This document shows positions 1-9,340 of a stretch of 64,000 nt of DNA, piece by piece. The stretch's first letter is position 1. Each line of letters opens with the position of its first letter. The stretch lies in contig NZ_VEDO01000019.1 of assembly GCF_007677875.1 (NCBI RefSeq), positions 1-64,000 on the forward strand, in the 5' to 3' direction. The notes beneath the pieces are model-generated. The model searched no databases and was not told the DNA's origin. It saw only the letters and a list, made by a program, of their open reading frames with translations. A program made the translations under genes and the position numbers. Origin of the DNA: Variovorax boronicumulans (GTDB lineage Bacteria > Pseudomonadota > Gammaproteobacteria > Burkholderiales > Burkholderiaceae_C).

Positions 1-105
1 AGGTTTGGCGCACTGACGCAAACTGATGAAAGACTCCTCGGCTGAAGATACAAGGGGGATGGGCTGGCTACACGAAGTGCGCCAGCCGAACGGGGTGGTT
101 TCATC
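1..105. other. Gene-free left edge with a hairpin beyond the CoA-transferase stop
   Basis: No gene is visible here. A hairpin with arms GGCTGGC (62-68) and GCCAGCC (81-87), with an inner CAC/GTG pairing, lies just past the end of the minus-strand CoA-transferase gene. It could end that transcript, but no T-run follows it on the minus strand, so a factor-independent terminator is not established. Confidence 0.35.
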
Positions 106-1389
106 TCAGGCCACCACGCCGGCACGCTTGAGTGCGGCCAGCTTGTCGCCCGGATAGCCCAGCAGTTGCGTGAGCACCTGGTCCGTGTCTTCCCCCAGCG
201 CCGGCGGGCAGGTGAAGCTGCCGGGTTGCGCGTTGGACAGCTTGACCGGGTTGCCGGGCATGCGCACGGTCTCGCCGGTCTTCAGCTGCACCGGCACCAC
301 CATGTCGCGTGCCTGCACCTGGCTGTCGGCCAGGGCCTGCGCGAAGTTGTTGACGGGGCCGCACGGGATGCGCGCGGCGCGCAGGCGCGCGAGCCAGTGC
401 TCGGTGCCGTGCGCGCGGAACGCTTCGGCGATCAGGGCGTCGATCTGTTCCTTGGCCGCAAAGCGCACGGGTTGCTTGCGGTACTCCGGGTCGCGCAGCG
501 CCGGCAAATCGATGAATTCGACGAATCGTTCGAAGAACGGATCGCCGATGCAGGCGACGATCACGTGGCCGTCGGCCGTGGGGTAGCTGTTGTAGGGCAC
601 GTGCACGAAATGGCCGTTGCCGATGCCGCTCGGCACATGGCCGGACAGCAGGTGCATGGTGGCCATGTAGTTCAGCAGCGAGATCTGCGCGTCCAGCATG
701 GAGATGTCGACGTGCTGGCCCACGCCCGTGCGCTCGCGCTCGGCCAGCGCAGCCAGCACGCCGATGGCACCGAACATGCCGCCGCCGAGGTCGCCGATGG
801 GGATGCCGCTGCGCGTGGGGCCGCTTTGCGGCGTGCCGGTGATCGACATGCCGCCGCCCATGGCCTGCACGACCTGGTCGAAGGCAGGGCGCTGCGTCTC
901 GGGCCCGGTCTCGCCGAAGCCCGTCACCGAGCAGGTGATGATGCGCGGGTTGACCTGCGCCAGGTCGGCGTGGGCGATGCCCAGCCGCGCGGGTACGCCC
1001 ACGCTGAAGTTGTCGAACACCACGTCGGCGTGCCGCACCAGGTCCAAGAAGACAGCCTTGCCGGCGGGGCTCTTGAGATCGACGCAGACGCTCTGCTTGT
1101 TGCGGTTCAGCGTCAGGTAGTAGGCGCCCATGCCGTCGCGTGCGTAGTCGGGGTCGTGTTCGAGCAGCCTGCGCGTGCCTTCGCCGGTGCCGGGAGGCTC
1201 GACCTTGATGGTGCGGGCGCCCAGGTCGGCCAGCAACATGGTGCCGTAGGGCCCGGACAGCATGTGCGTGAGATCCAGGACGGTGATGTGTTCAAGTGCC
1301 AAGGGCTGTCTCCAATCGGGTCGGTACAGAACGGATTGCAGCTTGCGTGCCAAGCGCCCTGTTGGAGGAAGGTGTTTGATTTCATTCAT
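106..1389 (-). CDS. CaiB/BaiF family CoA-transferase
   Basis: Family III CoA-transferase, moving coenzyme A between carboxylic acids in the cytosol. The N-terminal part carries the family pattern (LSGPYGTMLLADLGA, then IKVEPPGTGEGTR), and the conserved aspartate is present as Asp171 in AFDQVVQAMGG. At 427 residues it has a normal length. The ATG start follows AAGGAAAG. An alternative TTG at residue 30, directly before ALEHITVLDL where most homologues begin, has an equally good GGAGA seven bases upstream, so the first 29 residues are uncertain. The gene is divergent from a PrpR-type sigma-54 activator and a sigma-54 promoter lies between them, so it is probably that regulator's target. The substrate cannot be told from sequence; a role in propionate or methyl-branched acid metabolism is an inference from the neighbour. 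Confidence 0.88.
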   Translation of the reverse strand: MNEIKHLPPTGRLARKLQSVLYRPDWRQPLALEHITVLDLTHMLSGPYGTMLLADLGARTIKVEPPGTGEGTRRLLEHDPDYARDGMGAYYLTLNRNKQSVCVDLKSPAGKAVFLDLVRHADVVFDNFSVGVPARLGIAHADLAQVNPRIITCSVTGFGETGPETQRPAFDQVVQAMGGGMSITGTPQSGPTRSGIPIGDLGGGMFGAIGVLAALAERERTGVGQHVDISMLDAQISLLNYMATMHLLSGHVPSGIGNGHFVHVPYNSYPTADGHVIVACIGDPFFERFVEFIDLPALRDPEYRKQPVRFAAKEQIDALIAEAFRAHGTEHWLARLRAARIPCGPVNNFAQALADSQVQARDMVVPVQLKTGETVRMPGNPVKLSNAQPGSFTCPPALGEDTDQVLTQLLGYPGDKLAALKRAGVVA

Positions 1390-1417
1390 TCTTTCCTTTC
1401 ATCTCCCAGCAGTGCGT

Positions 1418-1441
1418 GTTGCATGAGACGGGTCGTGCAAC
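1418..1441. repeat. Inverted repeat between the CoA-transferase and prpR genes
   Basis: GTTGCATGA (1418-1426) and TCGTGCAAC (1433-1441) form an inverted repeat with a 6-base spacer and one mismatch. The right arm overlaps the -12 element of the putative sigma-54 promoter. It could be an operator, but sigma-54 activators usually bind farther upstream, so its role is open. Confidence 0.4.
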
Positions 1442-1451
1442 GTTCGTGCGA
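1436..1451 (-). promoter_or_regulatory. Sigma-54 (-24/-12) promoter for the CoA-transferase gene
   Basis: Read on the minus strand the sequence is TCGCACGAACGTTGCA. Against the consensus TGGCACG-N4-TTGCA it differs only in the first G of the -24 GG pair, and the spacing to the -12 GC is the canonical one. Transcription would start near 1425, giving a leader of about 36 bases before the CoA-transferase ATG. The divergent neighbour is a sigma-54-dependent activator, which supports the call. Confidence 0.62.
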
Positions 1452-1461
1452 CACTGAAACG

Positions 1462-3399
1462 ATGGCATCGAACGTCGCCCCTGCAGCGCTGCAACCCTTC
1501 AAGCCCCGGCTGTGCTTCATGAGCTACCGGCACATCCGGCAGTTCGCCATGCCGGTCATCGCCGAGTACAGCGACCGGGCCGAGATCGAACTGGTCGACG
1601 GCGTCTTCACCGACGCCCTGATGCTGGCGCGCGAGCGCCTGGCCCGGGGGCAGGTGGATGCCTTCGTCAGCGCCGGCTCCAACGCGAGCGTCTTGCGCAA
1701 GGGCCTGCAGGCGCCGGTCGCCACGATCCAGCTGACCGGCTTCGACCTCCTGCAGGCACTGATCCGGGCGCGGCGCATCGCCGATCGGGTCGGCATCGTC
1801 ATGTACGGCCAGACCATCCCCGAACTCGACGCCGTCAAGGGGCTGCTCAACGTGGAGGTGCAGCAGTACGCCTACCACACGCCGGCCGATGCCCGCGAGC
1901 GCTTCGAGCAGCTGCGCCAGGAAGGCTACCGCGTGATCATCGGGTCCAGCCTGGTGGTGGAGCTGGCCGAGGAATGCGGGCTGGCAGGGCTGCTGGCGTA
2001 CTCACTGGCCTCGGTGCGCCGCGGCATCGAGGACGCGATCGAACTGGCGCGTGTGGCGCGCCTGGAGGCCAGCCGCTATGAGCTGCTGCACGGGGTGCTG
2101 GACAACCTGCAGGAAGCCGTGCTGGCCGTCGACGGACACCACCGCATCACGGCGGTCAATCCACCCATGCAGGCCCTGTTGGGCCTGCCGGCCGAGGGCC
2201 TGCTCGGCCGGCCATTGGAGCAGGTGGAGCCCGAGTTGTCGCTGCAGGCGACGCTACAAAGGGGTGTCGCGGAGCGCGGGGTGGTGCTGCGCTTCGGGCA
2301 TCGGGACTGGATCGCCCACCGCACGCCGATCCGCGAACAGGGCAGTCCCGTCGGCGCCGCATTGATGTTGTACGACGCCCGCGACATCGAGGCGGCCGAC
2401 ACCAGCCTGCGCCTGCAGCAGCGCCGGCGCCAGGCCACGGCGCGCCATGACTTCGGTGGCCTGGTCGGCCAGGCGCCCGCCTTCCAGCGCGCCGTGCAGG
2501 CGGCACGGCGTTTCGCGCGAACCGACCTGACCGTGCTGTTGACGGGCGAGAGCGGCACGGGCAAGGAGTTGTTCGCGCAGGCCATCCACAACGAGGGCGC
2601 GCGCGCGCTCCGCCCGTTCATCGCGGTGAACTGCGCGTCGTTCCCGGAATCCCTGCTCGAAAGCGAGCTGTTCGGCTACGAGGAGGGGGCGTTCACCGGC
2701 GCGCGCCGCGGCGGCAAGCGTGGCCTGGTCGAGGCGGCGCACACCGGCACCCTGTTCCTGGATGAGATCGGCGACATGCCGATGGCCCTGCAGAGCCGCC
2801 TGTTGCGCGTGCTGCAGGAGCGCGAGGTCACCCGCCTGGGTGGCAGCAGCGCGATTCCGGTGGACCTGCGCATCATCGCCGCCACCCACCAGCCGCTGGC
2901 CGAACGCGTCGCGCAGCGGCAGTTTCGCCAGGACCTGTTCTACCGGTTGAACGCGCTGCGGCTGCCCCTGCCACCGCTGCGCGAGCGGCGCGAGGACATT
3001 CCGATGCTGGCGGTGCAACTGGTGCAGCGCAGCTTCGGCCGTCTGGGCGTGCGGCGCGACGCGGCCGCCGTGCTGGTGCCGGTGCTGCCCGCCATGTGCA
3101 GCTACGACTGGCCGGGGAACGTGCGCGAACTGCAGAACATCTGCGAACGGCTGGCAGTGTTCTTCGGCGCCGAGGACGGGCGGCTGGAGGCGGACTGCGG
3201 TGAGCTGCGTGCCGAATGTCCCGAGCTGTTCGCGCGCGAATGCGGCGTGCTGGCGCCGGCCGTGACGGCCGCGACGCAGGCCGAGCGCGTGGCCGAAGCC
3301 ATGAAGAGCGCAGGCCAGAACCGCCTGGAGGCCGCACGGCTGCTCGGCGTGAGCCGGTCGACGCTGTGGCGTTGGCTGAAGACGGCCCCGCCCGGCTGA
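1462..3399 (+). CDS. prpR: Sigma-54-dependent PrpR-type transcriptional activator
   Basis: Enhancer-binding activator of 645 residues. It has an N-terminal PrpR_N sensory domain (about 15-190), a PAS domain (about 205-315), a central AAA+ ATPase and a C-terminal Fis-type helix-turn-helix (about 615-641). In the ATPase the Walker A motif GESGTGKE is at 362-369, the sigma-54-contacting GAFTGA loop at 409-414 and the Walker B FLDEIGD at about 432. The open frame continues far upstream, but that part is antisense to the CoA-transferase, and the ATG at 1462 precedes the first conserved residues. PrpR proteins classically sense 2-methylcitrate and switch on propionate genes; here no prpBC genes are adjacent and the likely target is the divergent CoA-transferase, so the effector is uncertain. 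Confidence 0.86.
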   Translation: MASNVAPAALQPFKPRLCFMSYRHIRQFAMPVIAEYSDRAEIELVDGVFTDALMLARERLARGQVDAFVSAGSNASVLRKGLQAPVATIQLTGFDLLQALIRARRIADRVGIVMYGQTIPELDAVKGLLNVEVQQYAYHTPADARERFEQLRQEGYRVIIGSSLVVELAEECGLAGLLAYSLASVRRGIEDAIELARVARLEASRYELLHGVLDNLQEAVLAVDGHHRITAVNPPMQALLGLPAEGLLGRPLEQVEPELSLQATLQRGVAERGVVLRFGHRDWIAHRTPIREQGSPVGAALMLYDARDIEAADTSLRLQQRRRQATARHDFGGLVGQAPAFQRAVQAARRFARTDLTVLLTGESGTGKELFAQAIHNEGARALRPFIAVNCASFPESLLESELFGYEEGAFTGARRGGKRGLVEAAHTGTLFLDEIGDMPMALQSRLLRVLQEREVTRLGGSSAIPVDLRIIAATHQPLAERVAQRQFRQDLFYRLNALRLPLPPLRERREDIPMLAVQLVQRSFGRLGVRRDAAAVLVPVLPAMCSYDWPGNVRELQNICERLAVFFGAEDGRLEADCGELRAECPELFARECGVLAPAVTAATQAERVAEAMKSAGQNRLEAARLLGVSRSTLWRWLKTAPPG

Positions 3400-3420
3400 G
3401 CTGCGCGCGGGTGCCTTGGT

Positions 3421-4422
3421 CTAGTTGTCCTTGGGCCGGAAGCTGATCGCCAAGACGGAGGGCACACGGCCGTCGGTGTCGCGCGGCAGCGTCTCGGTCT
3501 TGTCGATCGCGCGCAGCACCGCGTCGTCCCAGGCCTTGTTGCCGCTGGACTTGGTAAGGCGACGGCCCACGATGGTGCCGTCCGGCGCTGTGCGCACCTC
3601 GACTTCGGCCGCAGGGTTGCCCGGCACGCTGTCGGGGAACACGATGTTCGGCCGCACGCGCGCCGCGACGCGACCGCCGTAGCTGGCCGAGGGGCCCGAG
3701 GACTGCAATGCACTGCCCGTGGCTCCGGGGCCGCCGCTGGCGCCGGCCAGGCCCTGCATGCGGCGGATGTTCTCCTGGCGGCGCGCCTCGGCGGCCTTTT
3801 CTTCGGCGGCCTTGGCGGCGGCCTGCTTTTGGGCCTCGACCTTCTTCTGCGCTTCAGCGGCCTTGCGTTCCTCGGCTTCGGCCTTCTTCTGCGCCTCGGC
3901 CTTCTTCTGGGCTTCGAGCTTCTTCTGCGCCTCGGCCTTCTGCTGCGCTTCGCGCTTGGCCTCGGCCAGTTCCTCCTGGCGCTGCTTCTCGGCTGCGGCC
4001 TTCTTCTGCTGCTCGCGCCGCTCGGCCAGTTCGCGCTCGCGCTCCTTGCGTTCGCGCTCTTGCTTCTCGCGCTCCAATGCGATCTGCGCGTCGCGCACGC
4101 TGGTGTCCGGCGGCGGTACGACCTTGGGTGGCGCGGGCGGCGTGGGCGGCGGCTCGACCTTGGGCTGGGGCTTGGGCGGCTCGGGTTCGGGCTGCACGGC
4201 GGGTGGCTCGACGGCGCGGGGGGCGGCCTGCTGGCGCACGGACGACCAGATCTCGGCCTCCACGGCCGGCATCTCCTGCGACTTCCAGTGCACACCCCAG
4301 GTCAGCGCAGCGATCAGCAGGGCGTGCGCGATCAGCGCCAGGCCGACGGCACGCAGCAGGCCGCCCTGTTCCGGCGGCGCCAGGCTGGACGGGTCCATCG
4401 CGGCGTGGGTCAGCGTGGCCAT
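3421..4422 (-). CDS. tolA: TolA, periplasm-spanning protein of the Tol-Pal system
   Basis: Inner-membrane protein linking TolQR to the outer membrane, needed for envelope constriction at division. It has one N-terminal membrane helix (about 20-42), a proline-rich stretch, a long Lys/Glu/Ala/Gln-rich helical domain II (about 105-225, for example EAQKKAEAQKK repeats) and a C-terminal TonB/TolA-like domain with VEVRTAPDGTIVGRR. At 333 residues it is shorter than the 421-residue Escherichia coli protein, mainly in the helix. It is the last gene of the run; its stop lies 21 bases from the convergent prpR stop. tolB and pal, usual next genes, do not follow. Confidence 0.92.
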   Translation of the reverse strand: MATLTHAAMDPSSLAPPEQGGLLRAVGLALIAHALLIAALTWGVHWKSQEMPAVEAEIWSSVRQQAAPRAVEPPAVQPEPEPPKPQPKVEPPPTPPAPPKVVPPPDTSVRDAQIALEREKQERERKERERELAERREQQKKAAAEKQRQEELAEAKREAQQKAEAQKKLEAQKKAEAQKKAEAEERKAAEAQKKVEAQKQAAAKAAEEKAAEARRQENIRRMQGLAGASGGPGATGSALQSSGPSASYGGRVAARVRPNIVFPDSVPGNPAAEVEVRTAPDGTIVGRRLTKSSGNKAWDDAVLRAIDKTETLPRDTDGRVPSVLAISFRPKDN

Positions 4423-4432
4423 AGTGCGCGCG

Positions 4433-4855
4433 TCACTGCCCGCCGAGCTGGACCGACAGGCCCACGCGCGCGATGCCGGCGCGCTGCAGCGCGTCCATGG
4501 CCTTGACGACGGTCTCGTACTTCACGTTGCGGTCGGCGCTGATGACCACGGGCGCATTGGCGTCACCGCCCTGGGCCTGCTTGACTGCGGCGGCCAGCTC
4601 GCGTTGCGAGATTGTCTGGGTGACCGCGTCGCCCTTGACCTCCAGCCGCTCGTCCTTGCCGATCACCACCTGGATCACCTTGTCGGGCTGGCGACCGGCC
4701 TTGCCCACGCTGGGCAGATCGATCAGGCTGGGCGTGACCATGGGTGCCGTGACCATGAAGATGATCAACAGCACCAGCATCACGTCGATGAAGGGCACCA
4801 TGTTGATCTCGTTCATGGTGCGGCGGCCACGGCCGCGCGAGACGGTGGCGGGCAT
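4433..4855 (-). CDS. tolR: TolR, ExbD-family proton-channel subunit
   Basis: Partner of TolQ in the proton-driven Tol motor. After a short basic cytoplasmic tail there is one membrane helix containing VPFIDVMLVLLIIFMV; its aspartate is the conserved proton-pathway residue of the ExbD/TolR family. A periplasmic domain follows, for a total of 140 residues, normal for the family. It sits 9 bases after tolQ and 10 before tolA, so the three are co-transcribed. A second ExbB-ExbD pair, next to tonB, is encoded near 51 kb; TolQ and TolA flanking this copy identify it as TolR. Confidence 0.93.
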   Translation of the reverse strand: MPATVSRGRGRRTMNEINMVPFIDVMLVLLIIFMVTAPMVTPSLIDLPSVGKAGRQPDKVIQVVIGKDERLEVKGDAVTQTISQRELAAAVKQAQGGDANAPVVISADRNVKYETVVKAMDALQRAGIARVGLSVQLGGQ

Positions 4856-4864
4856 GGGCGTTCC

Positions 4865-5557
<693 letters not shown>

Positions 5558-5591
5558 CGGGGACTCCGGACGGACGGGCGCAAGGTAAGCG

Positions 5592-6011
5592 TCATGTTGG
5601 ATCTAGCACGTTCAAAACGGAGGCCGGAATTCTCGCAGGGCGCATGGTGTCGGCCTGGACCCATCCGATGCGGATGCTTCCCTCGCACAAGACAGGCTCG
5701 CCGGGTCCCGGCCCTGCGAGCACCTGCTGGGCCAGTAGGAGCGAGGCGGCGCCGAAACGTTCCACGCGCACGGTGACCAGAAGTTCGTCGTCCAGCCGCG
5801 CGGGCTGCAGGTAGCGCACCTCAGTGGCGCTGACGACAAACATGCCACCGGTCTCTTCCTTCAGAAGGCGCTGGCGGATGCCGCGTGCGCGCAGCCATTC
5901 GGTGCGGGCCCGCTCGAAGAACTTGAGATAGTTGACGTAGAACACGATGCCGCCGGCATCGGTGTCTTCCCAGTACACGCGCACCGGGAAGTGGAAGACT
6001 TCGGCCGTCAT
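5592..6011 (-). CDS. ybgC: YbgC, Tol-Pal-associated acyl-CoA thioesterase
   Basis: Hot-dog-fold thioesterase of 139 residues hydrolysing acyl-CoA, associated with the Tol-Pal system and phospholipid metabolism. The 4-hydroxybenzoyl-CoA-thioesterase signature is clear at the start: WEDTDAGGIVFYVNYLKFFE, including the catalytic aspartate. The frame stays open far upstream, but that stretch lies inside the aminotransferase gene in another frame. The ATG chosen here overlaps the aminotransferase stop as ATGA and precedes the first conserved residues. Confidence 0.92.
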   Translation of the reverse strand: MTAEVFHFPVRVYWEDTDAGGIVFYVNYLKFFERARTEWLRARGIRQRLLKEETGGMFVVSATEVRYLQPARLDDELLVTVRVERFGAASLLLAQQVLAGPGPGEPVLCEGSIRIGWVQADTMRPARIPASVLNVLDPT

Positions 6012-7192
6012 GCGAGCAGGCTGCGCAGGCGCGCCACGGCTTCCTGCAGGTGGGCCATGGAGCTGGCGGTGGAAAAGCGGATGAAGCGACCGGTGTCGGC
6101 CTGGCCGAAATCGCGGCCTGGCGTCACGGCCAGGTGGGCTTGGCGCATCAGCGCGAACGTGAGGTCCCAGCTGCCCTGCACGCCCAGGCGCTCGCAGGCC
6201 TGGCTGCAATCGGCCCAGGCGTAGAAGGCGCCGTCGGGCATGACGGGCACCTTCAGACCCAGGGCATCGAGCGCCGGCACGAAGTAGTCGCGCCGGGCGC
6301 GGAATTCGGCGCGGCGCTTTTCGTACAGCGCGAGGCTCTCGGCCGCGAAGCAGGCCAGCGCGGCGTGCTGGGCGATGGTGCTCGCGCAGATGAACAGGTT
6401 CTGCGCGATGCGCTCGACCACGGGCACCAGCACATCGGGCACGACCAGCCAGCCCAGCCGCCAGCCGGTCATGTTGAAGTACTTGGAGAAGCTGTTGATG
6501 CTGACCACGTCCTCGCCGAGCGCCAGCGCGCTGCGGCCGAAGGCCGGGTCGTAGGACAGGCCCAGGTAGATCTCGTCCACCAGGGTGACGCCGCCGCGCG
6601 CCTGGACCTGCGCATGGATGCGGGCCAGTTCGTCTGGTGCAATCGAGGTGCCGGTCGGGTTGGACGGCGAGGCCAGCAGCACGCCGCGCGTCTGCGCGTT
6701 CCAGGCCGCGACAACCTTGTCGGCGCTGAGCTGGAAGCGCTCGGCCGCCGTCGTCGGCAGCAGCACGGCGCGGCCTTCGGCGGCGCTCACGAAATGCCGA
6801 TTGCACGGGTAGCTCGGGTCCGGCATCAGCACTTCGTCGCCGGCGTCGATCAGCGCCAGGCAGGCCAACTGCAGCGCGGCGGAGGCACCGGCCGTGACCA
6901 CGATGCGGCGAGCCGGCACCTGCACGCCCAGGCGTTCGGCGTACCAAGCGCTGATGCGCTCGCGCAGCTCGGGCAGGCCGGTGGCCTGGGTGTACTGGGT
7001 GCGGCCGTCATGCACGGCGCGGGCGGCGGCCTCCTGGACCAGCGGCGGGGCCGTGAAGTCGGGCTCGCCGATGTTCAGGAACACCATGGGGCGCGAGCCG
7101 CCGGCCACCTCGCGCGCGAGCGCGGCGGCCTCCTTGGCCACCTCCATCACGTAGAAGGGCTCGATGGCCTGGGCCCGGCGCGAGATCCTCAT
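6008..7192 (-). CDS. PLP-dependent class I/II aminotransferase
   Basis: Fold-type I aminotransferase of 394 residues, transferring an amino group between an amino acid and a 2-oxo acid. Visible landmarks are [13 protein letters not shown] near the N terminus, SNPTGT in the middle, the PLP-binding lysine in [16 protein letters not shown], and a C-terminal GRFIRFS arginine that would bind the substrate carboxylate. The start is the ATG overlapping the nusB stop (ATGA); the frame extends upstream but only antisense to conserved nusB sequence. Its substrate is not identifiable. Position between nusB and ybgC suggests convenience of co-transcription rather than a role in either pathway. Confidence 0.87.
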   Translation of the reverse strand: MRISRRAQAIEPFYVMEVAKEAAALAREVAGGSRPMVFLNIGEPDFTAPPLVQEAAARAVHDGRTQYTQATGLPELRERISAWYAERLGVQVPARRIVVTAGASAALQLACLALIDAGDEVLMPDPSYPCNRHFVSAAEGRAVLLPTTAAERFQLSADKVVAAWNAQTRGVLLASPSNPTGTSIAPDELARIHAQVQARGGVTLVDEIYLGLSYDPAFGRSALALGEDVVSINSFSKYFNMTGWRLGWLVVPDVLVPVVERIAQNLFICASTIAQHAALACFAAESLALYEKRRAEFRARRDYFVPALDALGLKVPVMPDGAFYAWADCSQACERLGVQGSWDLTFALMRQAHLAVTPGRDFGQADTGRFIRFSTASSMAHLQEAVARLRSLLA

Positions 7193-7731
7193 GCGGCCGG
7201 CTTTTTCCTGGCGCGGTCGGCCTCGACCTCGGTAGCACGCAATTGCGGCGACAGGCCGTTCAGGATGCCGTTGACGTACTTGTGGCCATCGGTGCCGCCG
7301 AATTCCTTGGCCAGCTCGATGCACTCGTTGAGCACGACGCGCCAGGGCACGTCGGGGCAATGCCGCATCTCGTAGATGCCGATCCACAGGATCACATGCT
7401 CGATGGGCGAAATGCGCTCCATGGTGCGGTCCAGTAGCGGGTCCATCAGCGCGTCCATCTGGCCGGCTTCGGCGATGCAGCCGTGCAGCAGGGCGTCGTA
7501 GTGCACAGCGTCGGCCTTGTGGAAGCCCGACAGGTCGCGCGTGAAGATGTCGATGGCCGTGGCGTCGTTGCCGCCCACCACATGCTGGTACAACGCCTGC
7601 AGCGCGAACTCGCGCGCGCGGCTGCGTGCGTTCTTGGCCGCAGCCTTGCGCGCGCCAGTGGCCGTGCGGCCGGTGCGGGTCTGGTGGCCCTGCGGGGTCT
7701 CGGGGACGCTGTCGTCTTGGGGTTCGGTCAT
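7189..7731 (-). CDS. nusB: NusB, transcription antitermination factor
   Basis: RNA-binding antitermination factor that joins NusE (S10) on boxA of rRNA leaders. The all-helical core begins at [13 protein letters not shown] (about residue 36) and includes [16 protein letters not shown] and [15 protein letters not shown], all typical. At 180 residues it is longer than the 139-residue E. coli protein because of a charged N-terminal tail of about 35 residues, common in Burkholderiales. It lies directly after ribH with an ATGA overlap, the widespread ribH-nusB pairing. Confidence 0.95.
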   Translation of the reverse strand: MTEPQDDSVPETPQGHQTRTGRTATGARKAAAKNARSRAREFALQALYQHVVGGNDATAIDIFTRDLSGFHKADAVHYDALLHGCIAEAGQMDALMDPLLDRTMERISPIEHVILWIGIYEMRHCPDVPWRVVLNECIELAKEFGGTDGHKYVNGILNGLSPQLRATEVEADRARKKPAA

Positions 7732-8207
7732 GGGCGCAGTTGTTCGAGCAGGCGTGCCATCTCGACCGCCACGCGGGCCGCGTCGCGGCCCTTGTCGGTC
7801 TGGCGGGCCACGGCCTGCTCCATGTTTTCGGTGGTCAGGATGGCGTTGGCGATCGGGATGCGGTGGTCCAGTGCAATGCGGCTCACGCTGGCGCCCGATT
7901 CGTTGGCCACGAGTTCGAAGTGGTAGGTCTCGCCGCGCACGATGCAGCCCAGCGCGACCAGCGCGTCGTAACGGCGCGAGGCGGCCATGGCCTGCAACGC
8001 GATCGGAACTTCCAGCGCGCCGGGCACGGTTTTGTGGTGGATCTGATCAGGAGCCACGCCCAGTGCCACGAGTTCCTGCGTGCAGGCGCTGGCCAGTGCG
8101 TCGGTGATGTCGGCATTGAAGCGGGCCTGCACGATGCCGATGGACAGGCCGCGGCCGTCCATGCGCGGGTCGTTGCCGGCGAGCTCGCCCTGGTTGGCGC
8201 CTTTCAT
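7728..8207 (-). CDS. ribH: RibH, 6,7-dimethyl-8-ribityllumazine synthase
   Basis: Penultimate step of riboflavin synthesis: condenses 5-amino-6-ribitylaminouracil with 3,4-dihydroxy-2-butanone 4-phosphate. The 159-residue protein has the usual motifs [25 protein letters not shown] (substrate-binding loop), [19 protein letters not shown] with the catalytic histidine, and [11 protein letters not shown]. The start codon is the ATG of an ATGA overlap with ribBA; the open frame reaches further upstream only inside ribBA in another frame. Confidence 0.95.
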   Translation of the reverse strand: MKGANQGELAGNDPRMDGRGLSIGIVQARFNADITDALASACTQELVALGVAPDQIHHKTVPGALEVPIALQAMAASRRYDALVALGCIVRGETYHFELVANESGASVSRIALDHRIPIANAILTTENMEQAVARQTDKGRDAARVAVEMARLLEQLRP

Positions 8208-9340
8208 GCGTGTTCCTTGTCCTGGCCGGGCGTCAGGTAGCCCGTGTTCTCGAGGCCGTAGCCCGTCATGCTGGGCATGCGGCGCGGGTTGCCCATGAGG
8301 CGCATGCGGTGCACGCCGCAATCGCGCAGGATCTGCGCGCCCACGCCGTACGTGCGCAGGTCCATGCGGCCGCGCTCGGGGGCCTGGGCGGCACGTGCCG
8401 TGCCTTCGAACTGGGCCAGCAGTTCCGCCGCGCTTTCCCCGCAGTTCAGCAGCACGGCCACGCCAGCGCCTTCGTGCGCGATGTGCTCCAGGCTGGACGG
8501 CAGCGTCCAGGAGTGCATGGCGCGGTCGATCTCGAGCATGTCGAGCACGGACAGCGGCTCGTGCACGCGCACGGCCACGCTCGTGTCTGCGCTCCAGCGG
8601 CCCTTGACCAGGGCCAAGTGCACGCTGGCGCTGGGTTTGTCCTGGTAGGCGTGGGCCGTGAACGGGCCGTAAGCCGTCTGGATCTCGCGGCTGCCCACGC
8701 GCTCGACGAGGGATTCTGTGCGGCTGCGGTACTCGATCAGGTCGGCGATGGTGCCGATCTTCAGGCCGTGCTGGGCCGCGAACAGCTGCAGGTCCGGCAG
8801 CCGGGCCATGGTGCCGTCCTCGTTCATGACCTCGCAAATCACGGAGGCCGGGCTGCAGCCAGCCATCAGGGACAGGTCGCAACCGGCTTCGGTGTGGCCG
8901 GCGCGCATGAGCACGCCACCGTCCACCGCTTGCAGCGGGAAGATGTGGCCGGGCTGGACCAGGTCTTCGGCGCGCGCGTTCGGCGCCACAGCGGCCTGCA
9001 CGGTGCGCGCGCGGTCGGCGGCCGAGATGCCGGTGGTCACGCCCTCAGCGGCTTCGATCGACACCGTGAACGCGGTGGAATGTTTGGCCCCGTTGCGCGC
9101 CACCATGGGCGGCAGCCGCAGGCGCTCGCACAGTTCGCGCGACAGCGTGAGGCAGATCAGGCCGCGCGCGTGTCGGGCCATGAAGTTGATGGCCTCGGGC
9201 GTCACATGGTCGGCGGCCAGCACCAGGTCGCCTTCGTTCTCGCGGTCTTCCTCGTCCACGAGGATGACCATGCGGCCGGCGCGCAGCTCGGCCACGATGT
9301 CCTCGACCGGAGAGATGGGGGCGGGGGAGGGGGGTGTCAT
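8204..9340 (-). CDS. ribBA: RibBA-type protein: DHBP synthase with degenerate GTP cyclohydrolase II domain
   Basis: The N-terminal half (about 10-205) is 3,4-dihydroxy-2-butanone 4-phosphate synthase. It has the metal-binding acidic loop [10 protein letters not shown] at 29-38 and the conserved [11 protein letters not shown]. The C-terminal half (about 208-370) aligns with GTP cyclohydrolase II, but where active enzymes carry three zinc-binding cysteines after the RVH motif this one reads [18 protein letters not shown], with no cysteine. The second domain is therefore probably not a working cyclohydrolase, and a separate ribA is expected elsewhere. The protein has 378 residues, close to bifunctional RibBA. 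It is joined by ATGA overlaps to ribE upstream and ribH downstream. Confidence 0.92.
   Translation of the reverse strand: MTPPSPAPISPVEDIVAELRAGRMVILVDEEDRENEGDLVLAADHVTPEAINFMARHARGLICLTLSRELCERLRLPPMVARNGAKHSTAFTVSIEAAEGVTTGISAADRARTVQAAVAPNARAEDLVQPGHIFPLQAVDGGVLMRAGHTEAGCDLSLMAGCSPASVICEVMNEDGTMARLPDLQLFAAQHGLKIGTIADLIEYRSRTESLVERVGSREIQTAYGPFTAHAYQDKPSASVHLALVKGRWSADTSVAVRVHEPLSVLDMLEIDRAMHSWTLPSSLEHIAHEGAGVAVLLNCGESAAELLAQFEGTARAAQAPERGRMDLRTYGVGAQILRDCGVHRMRLMGNPRRMPSMTGYGLENTGYLTPGQDKEHA

Noticed and set aside
166-1461. Long open extension of the prpR frame upstream of ATG 1462
   Set aside because: It is antisense to the well-conserved CoA-transferase and carries no PrpR sequence; high GC keeps such frames open.
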